DNA of 64,000 nt from Prochilodus magdalenae (lineage: Eukaryota > Chordata > Actinopteri > Characiformes > Prochilodontidae). The first letter of the stretch is position 1. Each line of letters begins with the position of its first letter. The notes under the pieces are model-generated. The model had not been told where the DNA came from, ran no database searches, and worked only from the letters and a program-made list of their open reading frames with translations. The stretch covers positions 1 through 64,000 of the forward strand of contig JAMWET010000179.1 in NCBI GenBank assembly GCA_024036415.1, given 5' to 3'. Shown here in pieces: positions 26,627-34,800 of this stretch. Made by a program: the position numbers and the translations under genes.

Positions 26627-27101
26627 TGTTTTATAAGCATATAAATAAATGAATCTATCAATGAAAGTTTGTTCCTATAATTAAAAGTCATGTAATTTGG
26701 ATATTATAGAGAATGCCAAGGTAAACATTTCTATAAGAACTATAAACTAAATTAACATCAAGATTTTCTCCCAGTTAAAGGAACATATTTACAGGACAAT
26801 TTAATTTTTGTATATTTAGCAAAATCCAAAAACAATGCCAAATTACTTTTGTCTCCAGATTTTATTTGACATAAGTTCTGTAATTTTCAAACTGATGGCC
26901 TGTCTCTGTTTTTTATCTGATTTCTCTTTCCCTGCTGATACAGCCTTTCTTTTATCTTTGCAAGACTTTGCTACAAATATGTTTTCAAAACAAGATTTAA
27001 AATTTAAAATGGTTTAATCTAAATATTTAATAGTGTAACTTACCAGCTGTGGAGAGAGTGATTGTGGAAGAGAGAAGAATGAGAACCACACAGCTGTCCA
27101 T
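13005..27101 (-). CDS. Gene A: SRCR receptor, CD163/WC1-like, 10 SRCR domains
   Basis: Type I membrane receptor of the scavenger-receptor cysteine-rich group B family. Exons in transcription order: signal peptide 27044-27101; SRCR1-9 at 26240-26572, 25723-26031, 24427-24729, 24003-24311, 22953-23267, 22510-22824, 22085-22408, 21607-21936, 21096-21401; cassette 20896-20967; SRCR10 20471-20779; Thr stalk 20167-20244; TM 19953-20075; YEEI tail 19728-19823; tail exons 15005-15055, 14422-14484, 14237-14314, 13850-13912, 13692-13751, 13533-13595, 13005-13120. All junctions are phase 1 and the total is 4,074 nt (1,357 residues), with no internal stop. Eight tyrosine motifs suggest SH2 signalling as in WC1 or SCART receptors; ligands are unknown. 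Confidence 0.88.
13533..13595 (-). CDS. Gene A tail exon: YDDVITDG
   Basis: 63-nt phase 1-1 exon encoding [19 protein letters not shown] and VK. Acceptor GTTGGTGTAG, donor GTGAGT. Confidence 0.8.
13692..13751 (-). CDS. Gene A tail exon: YDDAV
   Basis: 60-nt phase 1-1 exon encoding [20 protein letters not shown]. Acceptor CATTCTGACAG, donor GTAAGT. The motif is YDDAV rather than YDDVI in all three genes. Confidence 0.8.
13850..13912 (-). CDS. Gene A tail exon: YDDVITAD
   Basis: 63-nt phase 1-1 exon encoding [20 protein letters not shown] and A. Acceptor TTGGTGTAG, donor GTATGA. Present in gene C, absent from gene B. Confidence 0.8.
14029..14111 (-). CDS. Possible alternative terminal exon of gene A
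   Basis: After acceptor CATTCTGTTACAG, a phase-1 frame reads [20 protein letters not shown] and ends NSKSYFD with TAA. It lies between two normal tail exons, so using it would truncate the tail after three distal motifs. The same site exists in gene C (61,594), but those regions are nearly identical anyway, so conservation is weak evidence. Confidence 0.25.
14237..14314 (-). CDS. Gene A tail exon: YDDVITAG
   Basis: 78-nt phase 1-1 exon encoding [20 protein letters not shown] and ISDGVA. Acceptor TTTGATTCAG, donor GTGTGT. Present in A, B and C. Confidence 0.82.
14422..14484 (-). CDS. Gene A tail exon: YYDDVI
   Basis: 63-nt phase 1-1 exon encoding [20 protein letters not shown] and I, ending A before the donor. 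Acceptor TGTTTGCAG; the donor GTGGGG is weaker than those of the neighbouring exons. Present in gene C, absent from gene B. Confidence 0.7.
14880..14995. repeat. (CT)n and (CA)n microsatellite
   Basis: Pyrimidine tract of CT repeats running into interrupted CA repeats; gives rise to spurious Ser/Leu/His open frames. Confidence 0.9.
15005..15055 (-). CDS. Gene A tail exon: YEDV
   Basis: 51-nt phase 1-1 exon encoding [17 protein letters not shown]. Acceptor CCTCTAACAG, donor GTAAAA. Gene C has the same exon with Glu-Tyr in place of Gly-Tyr. Confidence 0.8.
15600..15682. repeat. Short-unit VNTR (TGGACATATAATAC)n
   Basis: About six copies of a 14-base unit, some shortened. The homologous array in gene C (63,684-63,803) is longer. 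Confidence 0.85.
15690..16740. repeat. Degenerate GGTCACTCACTC satellite, block 1
   Basis: Hundreds of bases built from GGTCACT, CACTCACTC and TTGATCACTC words. Between 16,300 and 16,670 a longer unit (~55-65 bp, containing CGACTTATCAACTGGTCACT) is repeated at least five times. Confidence 0.9.
16749..16802. repeat. (CA)n microsatellite
   Basis: Pure CA repeat of about 54 bases. Confidence 0.95.
16810..17690. repeat. Tandem duplicated block, copy 1
   Basis: Almost identical to 18,865-19,685. Shared text starts with CCCCCCTGCTCTCTCTCCCTC-like sequence and GCACCTGCAGCTGTGTGGTT, and continues to GACACTTACTCACCC, with only scattered single-base differences (for example ATGGAAGTTC versus ATGGAAGCTC). 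Confidence 0.9.
17735..18600. repeat. Degenerate GGTCACTCACTC satellite, block 2
   Basis: Same word composition as block 1 (GGTCACTTGGTCACT, TCACTCACTCAATCA) but without the regular ~60-bp higher-order unit. Confidence 0.85.
18660..18860. repeat. (CT)n and (CA)n microsatellites
   Basis: CT tract at 18,660-18,712 followed by interrupted CA and CT tracts. The opposite-strand RE/Cys-Val open frames are artefacts. Confidence 0.9.
18865..19685. repeat. Tandem duplicated block, copy 2
   Basis: Second copy of 16,810-17,690 in the same orientation, about 2.05 kb downstream. It ends close to the YEEI exon. Confidence 0.9.
19728..19823 (-). CDS. Gene A juxtamembrane tail exon: VYEEI
   Basis: 96-nt phase 1-1 exon: basic start VLSKRRRK, then [19 protein letters not shown]. 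The E-A-V-Y-E-E-I-D arrangement closely resembles the first tyrosine motif of WC1/SCART tails (family knowledge), a candidate SH2 docking site. Confidence 0.85.
19953..20075 (-). CDS. Gene A transmembrane exon
   Basis: 123-nt phase 1-1 exon. A short proline-containing stalk ([12 protein letters not shown]) leads into a ~23-residue hydrophobic segment [20 protein letters not shown], then LYQNRRLRR, a positively charged stop-transfer that sets the C-terminus in the cytosol. Confidence 0.9.
20167..20244 (-). CDS. Gene A poly-Thr stalk exon
   Basis: 78-nt phase 1-1 exon encoding EISVP, ten Thr, PTPP and seven Thr. Encoded by an ACT/ACA/ACC run, so it is probably a microsatellite-derived mucin-like, O-glycosylated stalk. 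Gene B has a 45-nt, less pure counterpart. Confidence 0.8.
20471..20779 (-). CDS. Gene A SRCR10 (membrane-proximal)
   Basis: 309-nt phase 1-1 SRCR exon containing [20 protein letters not shown] and [10 protein letters not shown]. All eight group B cysteines are present. Two residues shorter than SRCR13 of gene B near the last cysteine pair (CSQPVAVTC). Confidence 0.9.
20896..20967 (-). CDS. Gene A 72-nt cassette exon
   Basis: Acceptor AAATGTTTACAG, donor GTAAGA. Phase 1-1, encoding [20 protein letters not shown] and RQCS: 24 codons with two cysteines and no SRCR homology. A counterpart of identical length and phase lies at 37,380-37,451 in gene B. Its position just before the last SRCR domain suggests an inter-domain linker. 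Confidence 0.7.
21096..21401 (-). CDS. Gene A SRCR9
   Basis: 306-nt phase 1-1 exon starting [20 protein letters not shown]; eight cysteines present (for example LICQELNCG). Pairs with SRCR12 of gene B. Confidence 0.9.
21607..21936 (-). CDS. Gene A SRCR8
   Basis: 330-nt phase 1-1 exon, longer at both ends ([35 protein letters not shown]). The second canonical cysteine is Ser (WGTVSDDLW) and there is an extra Cys near the seventh. Same pattern in SRCR11 of gene B. Confidence 0.9.
22085..22408 (-). CDS. Gene A SRCR7
   Basis: 324-nt phase 1-1 exon starting [20 protein letters not shown]. Cysteine 2 is replaced by Leu (RRVLLDSW), a Ser-rich loop ([11 protein letters not shown]) is inserted, and there is an extra Cys at the usual IWM position (ICVTGFNC). 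Pairs with SRCR10 of gene B. Confidence 0.88.
22510..22824 (-). CDS. Gene A SRCR6
   Basis: 315-nt phase 1-1 exon starting [20 protein letters not shown]; all eight cysteines present. Pairs with SRCR9 of gene B. Confidence 0.9.
22953..23267 (-). CDS. Gene A SRCR5 (subtype b)
   Basis: 315-nt phase 1-1 exon starting [20 protein letters not shown], with the subtype-b signature [20 protein letters not shown]. The HRKSRL start is shared only with SRCR8 of gene B, marking them as counterparts. Confidence 0.9.
24003..24311 (-). CDS. Gene A SRCR4 (subtype a)
   Basis: 309-nt phase 1-1 exon, [20 protein letters not shown]; eight cysteines; subtype a ([10 protein letters not shown]). Confidence 0.9.
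24427..24729 (-). CDS. Gene A SRCR3 (subtype b)
   Basis: 303-nt phase 1-1 exon, [20 protein letters not shown], with [15 protein letters not shown]; eight cysteines. Confidence 0.9.
24730..25722 (-). other. Gene A intron SRCR2-SRCR3
   Basis: About 1 kb. No further SRCR exon was found. A minus-strand open frame at 25,160-25,381 has no recognised family. Confidence 0.5.
25723..26031 (-). CDS. Gene A SRCR2 (subtype a)
   Basis: 309-nt phase 1-1 exon, [20 protein letters not shown]; eight cysteines; donor GTAGGA. Confidence 0.9.
26240..26572 (-). CDS. Gene A SRCR1 (subtype a), extended 3' end
   Basis: [20 protein letters not shown]; eight cysteines. At the usual donor (after CSG) the sequence is GGAAAT, not GGTAAG, so the ancestral GT is lost. 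The next in-phase donor, GTAATA, lies 24 nt downstream and adds NPHYSTFG, giving 333 nt instead of 309. Exon skipping would also keep frame. Confidence 0.8.
26581..26626. repeat. (GA)n microsatellite
   Basis: Pure GA repeat directly beside the SRCR1 acceptor; on the minus strand it reads (TC)n and may serve as polypyrimidine tract. Confidence 0.9.
27044..27101 (-). CDS. Gene A signal-peptide exon
   Basis: ATG at 27,101-27,099, encoding [19 protein letters not shown], a classical hydrophobic signal peptide, then one base before donor GTAAGT (phase 1). The gene B counterpart differs by one residue (LLCST). Confidence 0.9.
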
Positions 27102-27113
27102 CTCCCTCTGACC

Positions 27114-27181
27114 TGCACACAGTCCGTTCAACTCAGCAGCAGAACAAGCTTCACCTCCTCTACCCCAGAGAGACTGAAGAT

Positions 27182-27260
<79 letters not shown>

Positions 27261-27575
27261 GGGAGGGAGAGAGAAGCTCTTCACAGCCGCCAATCACACT
27301 CACTATTACCTTATTAGAAAGAGAAGAGGAAACCATCAAACATTTTCAGTGACAAATCAGAGGAGGCATTTTCTCTCCCTCCATATATATATCAAAAGAG
27401 CGTCAGCACTGATGAACAGAACTCCACCTCCGTCTCTAGAGGAGTGTGTGTGAGGAGAGACGCTCACAGCAGTGTGGTGAGAAACACACCGACATACAGG
27501 AGACAGAAGAGGAGACACTTCAGTGTAATACAGCACTAATGCTGCACCTGCAGAGACACACTGATAACCATCTCT
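27114..27575 (-). promoter_or_regulatory. Gene A 5' block (promoter/5' UTR)
   Basis: Highly similar to 54,975-55,390 upstream of gene B and, inverted, to 4,083-4,290. On the minus strand it contains a TATATATATGG site (27,383-27,392), GGTTTCCTCTTCTC (reverse GAGGAAACC, compatible with a PU.1/Ets site) and GATTGGCGG (inverted CCAAT). The transcription start is not defined. Confidence 0.65.
27181..27256. repeat. (GA)n microsatellite in gene A 5' block
   Basis: About 76 bases of pure GA repeat; gene B has only a short interrupted tract at the same place. Confidence 0.95.
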
Positions 27576-28472
27576 CTCTCTCTCTCTCACACACAAACAC
27601 ACACACACACACACACAGACGCACACTCTCTCTCTGTCTCTCATACACATACAGTGCTCTGAGTAAAAATGCATACACACAGGAATACCAGTTTATCACT
27701 TTTACAGAAGATTAAACCTGTAAATAATCTAATGTAAAGCGGTTATTATACTGATCTGAAATGAGAAACAGGCTATTTATGATTATGAAACAGACTTATG
27801 ATTTTATAATACAAGAAAAAAAGATAATCTATGATGTTACTTAATTAAGTAATATATTAATTACAGTTTAATTCTCTTTTGTACCAATAATTTAGTTTGT
27901 ACCCTTTAGACACAATCTTACAAGCGGTTTCAGTGACGGTAGTACATAATGTTTGCCACTAGATGGCAGTAGAGGATGAATAATAATTAAAGCTGTGAAA
28001 CTGCTGGTGTGGTAATATGATTACTAATATTAGTATAATTATTATTATTAATATTAATATTATTACTAATATTAAATAAATATATAAATACCTTACCTAT
28101 TGACATATTCACTTTATTTCATCTTCACTTCAATAAATCACATACATTCAGATTACAATCAAAAGTATGATTTGGTGGATTCCCAGGAAAGAAAGAAAGC
28201 AAGAATACCCTTCATTAATAATAGGTAGGAGTGTAATATGGATGATTCTCCAACCACAGCGAATCACGTGTGTAAATACAAAATGTAAATAAAAATATAT
28301 ATCTGAAAAATAAAGTTGAAGGATTCAGGGTGAGGTTGAACATGCATTTGTAACTGGTTGATGAAAACAGGAGTGGAGTGAAATCAGCAACTTACTGGTT
28401 CTTATTTAGAAGCAAAAATTGGGATTGATAAATCCTGTATGTATGCAGCAGAATCAGTAGATGCTTAACCTT
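27576..28472. other. Non-coding stretch
   Basis: CT and CA microsatellites at 27,570-27,640, then AT-rich sequence. No gene seen. Confidence 0.5.
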
Positions 28473-29430
28473 TTACTGTCCTGCATACTGGTATGGTATA
28501 TCATGAGTTCCATGATGGAGCAAATGGCCATGGTATGGTATATTCTGAGTTCCATGATGGAGCAAATGGCCATTTTTGTCCTCAAAACGAAAACAGGAAT
28601 GCATCCATATAGGTCCAAGTTCTCTGACGCTGTCTGCTAAACGTACTAGTAAGTGCACATTGCGCACCTATTTGAGACCAGAAATTCCTGCATGATTCAC
28701 CTGTGCAGACGTTATTGGCTCCATTAGAAGAATGAATATTGCCTCACTTAGCAGTAGGAAATGGTTGTAGTATAGGTGTGCAAGAACACCCTGGAAGACT
28801 ACTGGGCCGAAAAACAACAACATATATCAGTATTCTGGGTATTCTAGAGTACCTTCTGTAAGAAGACACAGAACGGGGATACCGGGCCAAAAATGGGGGT
28901 TGAATTTTACTTATGCGTCTGTCTACTTCCCTAACAGATCGGACCACACTAAATGGACAGCGTAAGAATTCTGTGGAAAACCACAAAAACATCAAAAGAC
29001 GCAGGACACCAAGTAGCACAGCGTAGATGGATTCACCAAACCAAAGACCCGCAAGTATCATATCGCGTTTTGTACGTTCCAAAAATCTTAGCTCATTAAT
29101 AACACAGCAAAAGGCCAAATAGAAAATTTGGATGACTGTATTCCACTGTATTCCACATCAAAGAGATTCTTAAATCACTTAGTGGGCCACTGCAATTTGT
29201 AAAACCGATTCAGCTTGCCACCATATATTTCTTCAATATTGTTTTGGCACTTTTTCCATCGTGCAAATCTGAATTTCAGTTTTACTCAAAACTTTGCTTT
29301 GCAAACACGGCCTGAATCTGTGTTTCAATTGGAACCTTAATGAAGTAAGAGGTTGACCCATCTACGGCAACATTAGCTTTACAAGCTTGGCACTGGGTAT
29401 TACTCTCTACAGACATGTAGCAACAGTTGC
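28473..29430 (-). mobile_element. EnSpm/CACTA-like transposase relic
   Basis: Minus-strand fragments in order: near 29,290-29,430, YMSVESNTQCQACKAN followed by GSTSYFIKVPIETQI (a CxxC knuckle and a hydrophobic strand seen in EnSpm-type transposases), ending in a stop. Near 28,530-28,660, ADSVRELGPIWMHSCFRFED and GHLLHHGTQ, the signature of the DUF4218-type transposase C-terminus. Between them an open frame at 28,744-29,118 has no recognised motif. Frames are broken, so the copy is dead. Family call is by motif memory. Confidence 0.55.
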
Positions 29431-30084
29431 AGTATCTTACTCATCAATAAATTCTTTGAATTTTGTGTTAATTTCTAATACATTCCTTCTGAAGTTCAGT
29501 TGTGCAGTGCAGGTTGATTAATTTCTGTAAGTCACCTAAAGCCTTCCGTGTAATTTTATGCCTAATAGCAGAGGTCGTTATGAGGAGACTCTCTGCAACA
29601 GATATTGTGTAACTCAGGGAGCTCAGAAACAGGGAGGGGATCCATTATGGTAGGCTTTATTCAAAAAACATGAAACACAAAAGCATCCAAAAGTACAAAA
29701 AGCTCAAAAGCTGCCAAAAACCAGAACAGAAATCTAAAAAATCCAAACACCCAGAAGTTTCTCAAAAATCAACAAAAAGCCGGGAAGTCATTTAAAATGG
29801 CACAAAAATGAAACACTGAGATAACTGAAGAAGCAAGACACTCACAAGGACAAACAACCAGTCAACAGAGAGGCAGTTAACACTCCACTAACACCTAGGG
29901 AAGGGAAGGCTATTTAAAGGAAAGGGTATTAGGCTGGGATAGGGAGCAGGTGTGAAGGGACAGGTACAGGAGGGGCTAGGTGAAAGGGAGCAGGAGCACA
30001 ACTCGCTAGAACTCTGGCGAGGTTGACCTCTGGTGGCCGGCATGAGGAGTGCGCCGAGGTTGTATCTCTTGAGCAGACCTGACA
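29431..30084. other. Non-coding stretch with dispersed repeat
   Basis: At 29,620-29,850 there are many CAAAAA-type phrases (AAAGCATCCAAAAGTACAAA, AAAGCTCAAAAGCTGCC) resembling the repeat at 4.7-5.0 kb. No gene seen. Confidence 0.35.
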
Positions 30085-30150
30085 GCAGGTCAGAGGGAGA
30101 TGGACAGCTGTGTGCCTCTGATTCTTCTGTCCTCCATCCTCACACAGCTG
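30085..30150 (+). pseudogene. Inverted relic of the signal-peptide exon
   Basis: Plus strand GGTCAGAGGGAGATGGACAG is identical to the region around the gene A start codon. The encoded start MDSCVPLILLSSILTQL parallels [19 protein letters not shown]. The donor is destroyed: CAGCTGATAAAT in place of CAGCTGGTAAGT. No SRCR exon follows on this strand. Confidence 0.75.
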
Positions 30151-30911
30151 ATAAATATTTACTTTCATATTTAATACAGTTTTTACTGTCATTACTATGT
30201 GTAGTTACATATATGAACTGTTACTGGAGAGGGAGCTGGTGTCTTCATGAACCACATAAAGGTCTTTGGACATATGATGTAATGACTGACGTTAGCAGGT
30301 ATTGCAGGACTCTTATAAATAAAACAAGTGCAGTAATGTCAAACTGGGTTTATTGCATTGGCTTAATGAATATTTTGGTCAGGAGCAGATGAATAATATC
30401 AATATTTACAACAAAAGGATTAGAATGGAAAGAAATCAGGAACAATGTGACAATAATAACATGGTGTAAAGAAACAAAAACTGTTTAAAATAACTGGTCT
30501 TTTAGTCTAAGGGGTCTGTGTCCTCTCTCTTTCCTCACAGACTGGCATTCCTTTGATGTTTGAGGTGCAGCTTGTTCTCTCCTCTAAACTCCCTCCTTAA
30601 ACTCAGCGTGTCTTTACACTTCAGTAACCTCAGCAGATAGTACATCAAATATGCATCACCACATCTACAACCTATTCTCAGTTCTGACTCTGACAGTAAA
30701 AGAGAGGAGCTAACAGTGTTCTCCTCCTCAGAGTGACCAGGAGTCCAGCCTTCCACTGCTGCTCCTGATAAAGAGAGATCTGGACAGTACAGAATTACCT
30801 CTCAGACCACAGCAGGACATACCATACATTACACTCTTACATCATAAACAACTCAAGATATACAATTTAACTAGCACATGTGATTAAGCTCTATATATAA
30901 TCATCATCCTG

Positions 30912-30949
<38 letters not shown>

Positions 30950-30957
30950 CCTCCTCA

Positions 30958-30993
<36 letters not shown>

Positions 30994-31764
30994 CCATCGC
31001 CATCGCCATCATCATCGCCATCATCATCATCATCATCTTCACCCTCACCCTCATCATCATCATCATCATCATCCTCATCCTCATCCTCATCCTCATCCTC
31101 ATCCTCATCCTCATCCTCATCATCCTCATCATCATCCTCATCCTCATCATCATCACCCTCATCATCATTAATCATTATAGACTTGGAAATAATACTTGAA
31201 GGTGAGGGATGCTTTTTTGGAGGGGGCGGAGTAACATTACAGTCATACAGCACAGTTTCACAATTCCACTTCCTGTCTGTACAGCTTTTGTAACTGTACC
31301 CTCTTCTATAGTACTCAGTGAATAAACATTCAAAATCTCTAAATTAATAAACTTTAAATCTGAATCATTCAACTCATTTTGTGTTAGAACACAAGAACAG
31401 AGCGTCTCTGACACACACTGTACCTGCCTGTGTTAAATATGAAACACACTGGTAGCATTAAAAGTAACATGAACCCTGTTCTCCTTACCTGAACACACAG
31501 ACCGGCTCTAATATATAACACACTACATGCTGATGTTAACATCTGCACTGTGTGGAACTCACTAAGACAGGTAGACTTCACACTTCCTGATATTTAGGTG
31601 GGTAAACTGGGGAGGTGTTTAATACTACAGGGTCCTATTTGAGACGTGTAAAGCTGGAACAGTGTTTATACTCTTTAAAGTAAGAGCTGTAATCTGAATC
31701 TTTCTGTTTGTGCCTGAAGAGGTTTGGATGGCATTTCCTGAGGAAGGACACTGGGCGTGGTCTG
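30151..31764. other. Non-coding stretch, probable 3' UTR/flank of gene B
   Basis: No gene was recognised. It contains the trinucleotide array listed next. A minus-strand open frame at 30,535-30,756 has no family signature. Confidence 0.4.
30901..31170. repeat. (TCA)n/(TCC)n/(TCG)n trinucleotide array
   Basis: About 270 bases of TCATCA, TCCTCA and TCGTCA words with almost no interruption. On the minus strand it reads as a long Asp/Glu run, which is a by-product of the repeat. Confidence 0.92.
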
Positions 31765-31814
31765 TCAGTCACACTGATGCTTCTTTGTCTGAAGCTTCTC
31801 CACGTCATCGTAGT
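31765..31814 (-). CDS. Gene B terminal exon, frameshifted
   Basis: Encodes [16 protein letters not shown] then TGA at 31,767-31,765. Compared with gene A one extra base before TGTGACTGA shifts the frame; the lost downstream sequence ([13 protein letters not shown]) is still recognisable in another frame. The YDDV motif survives, the basic C-terminus does not. Confidence 0.75.
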
Positions 31815-34800
31815 CTGCAAACACAGCAAATATTTCTCAGATAAAAATCTCTCATATCTCTCAGATGAAATAGCGCGTCTGTACAGCTCTGTGTAGGTTC
31901 TGTTTAGCTGCTAACTCGTAGCTCATAGCCAACTTAACTTTATACCTGTTCTTTCCAAACCAGCAGTGCTTATTAATTATTCTCATTATTTTCCACTGGT
32001 GGATCTGAAGCAGCAGGTTCACTGTTTAGCAAACGTTTATTCATTCATGTCATAGTTTCTCTCTGCAGGCAACACCAAATCATTTTTATTACTAGTAATA
32101 GTAATAAAATTAGTAATAATTTAATTTTTTACTTGTTTTATTTAACTAGTGAAACACATAATACAGCATTAATACATTTTGATTAACTTTCACCAGTGTG
32201 CTAAATTGACATCTTTAACAGTGACTAATGCCATTGAAATATACTGATGAAACGGATGAGATATTGCTGAATACAGTATGACATCTGGTGTCACTGTAAT
32301 ACTGTCATGAAAAAAACATGCCATCTCCAGCAGTTATGTTTTCAGTCATGTTTTAAAAAGTGTTAGATTTTATAAATTTTGTCTGTTTCATTTAAACACT
32401 TTCCCGGTTAAATTTGCACTGCATAGTATTAGCTTAACTTTAGTAGCTACTCGGCTATTGAATATGAAAGTCAGATTATCTAGGGTCAAGGTTCTTGAGC
32501 CCATTAATATTTCAGACCACAAAGGAATTCCACTAAATGTAAACTTAAATGTAGCCCTGCAAAATATTGTCACCTCAACCCCCTTCACAGAGTGCTAGTT
32601 AGCTCACCCACCACAGTTCTCTAAAACCACCTAACTGAAGTACTTCATTGATGACCATCCCATTTAACACCCAATAGAGTTCTGACTGTTCGCAATGAAT
32701 GTGAATGCTCAGTGTATACACAGTGTCTCCCTGTTCATGTATTACTGTTGATTTATCATATGTCATAAATTCTGTGAACATGTTTTCAGCAGAATTACTC
32801 TACACTTGATTTAAATGAGACCTATTATATCTTTCAGTTCTTCCCATGTAATGTAAAGGGTCAGCCAGAAGGAAACTTTCTCCACAGAACCCACATTCCT
32901 CTGCCTGAAACGCCTCAGTGTACTTCCAGCCCTTTTCTCTGTTACAAGGTGATGTCGTCTTGTAACACAGTCCTTATTGGCTGCTAGTAGAGGCTGAGAT
33001 TGTGCCAGGATGCTGCTGTTGCTTTCAACTGCTCTGGGCAAAAGCACTCTAAGATCATTGGAAGGGGGACTAAAGACACAGGACCTCTAGCAGAGCATTT
33101 CAGACAGCAGGTGAGATGTACAGTACGTAAAGATGTACAGTATGTAAATAATTATGTGCTTTCGGAACACTGAAACATGGAAATCTATTCCAGCAGACCA
33201 CAAATATAAAATTATGAATATTTATAGTAAACATAAAGGGACCCATTTAAATCACTTCCTTCTCCATTCACACTCACATTTGGAATTTGTGGGGTGCACC
33301 AGATCAGATCAGCCACTCACCTTTCACATCCTGTCTAGCACTGATGACATCATCATAGTTCCCTGGTGTGTCTAGTAAACCAACATAAGAAGACAAATGA
33401 AAACAGTAAAAAGACAAACCTGAGATCTAAAGCTGAGTTGAAGCTTCAGTGTAAATGATTTATCTACATTCAGTAAAACTTACTCAGCATAATGTTGGAG
33501 TTCAGTCCAGAAACAGCATCATCATAGTTATCTGTCATGTCTTCTGTCAGAATGTAGATCAATATCATTAAATCAGCATCAGTATCATCAGTGACTGTGT
33601 TCATGTTGGAGATTACAGGCATAAAAATTAAAAGGTTTTTATAAGACCATTTTTATTGAACAAATATTAAATTTTCTATCCATTTCTACTGTATCTTTCT
33701 AAAAACCCAAAAAACAAACCCACAACAGAAACACACCTGCTGCACCACCAGATATCTTTCCAGCAGTGATGACATCATCATAGCTCTCTGCTGAGTCCTC
33801 TTGTGCTGATTCACCTGAATCAAATAAAAGCAGACTGACTTTACAAACGACCATCTCTTTCCCAGCGTGCTGCTGAAACTCTCCTTCACACTGTCATCTC
33901 TAGCTGCTTAAACCCTTTCACATTCAGCAACTCCCACATTTAAATCCAGCCGTAAGACATATATTCAGTCTTAGATACAGTCTCCCTCTATAAACGCACT
34001 ACAGCTCAAGTTATTTCATCATCTGTGTTGTGGCTTTTATATGTCTGCCATTGTTGTGTCTTCTGTTTAGTTTGTTGTTATGTGTTTAGTGGATATATTA
34101 ATTGTATTATGTAAGCATCTCTATGTCTTAAAAAGCAAGATATAATGTCATATATAATTATATAATATAATATTATTAGTTATAGTTTATTAGTAATAAT
34201 AATAATAATAATAATAATCATGCAGATGCTTTTAGACTTTTAGACTTTAGCAGAGAGTCTAAAACAGTCCTTAATATAATAATCTAATAATCATAATACT
34301 AATAATTATATAATAAAATATTGACCTTGGTGTGTTAATACCATTTTAAACTTATCAATAATTCTAAATTTATTATCTAAAATATCACATTAAGCACATC
34401 AAACTAGAACCTAATGAGATGCACAGCAGTGGTGTAGCAGCCACATACCAGAGATAAGCTCATTATTCACATCCTCATATCCTGAATGCTGTGCTTCAGA
34501 GAGGACACTTCCTGTTAGAGGGGAACAGAACATAAACACATTCAGAATACAGAACCTCCCACAATCCCCTGAGTGCTGTGGATCTGTATGAACTGGGCTG
34601 ACTGCAGAACATTGTAATAGCCCAGCTTGTACATGGCACTCTCACCCTACGTTCACACTAGGCTATAAGTTGCTTATGACCAAGTTTGTCTCTTGTGGGT
34701 GTGTTCTAGGCTGCTCATGTTGTTGTGTGTGGGTGAGTACAAAGTCCAGGAAAGCTAGTTAGTTTTTAAATCACATATTTTATTGATGAACAAATCTGTA

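Noticed and set aside
30891..31253. Minus-strand Asp/Glu-rich 120-residue open frame
   Set aside because: Entirely explained by the trinucleotide TCA/TCC/TCG array; no splice or start context.
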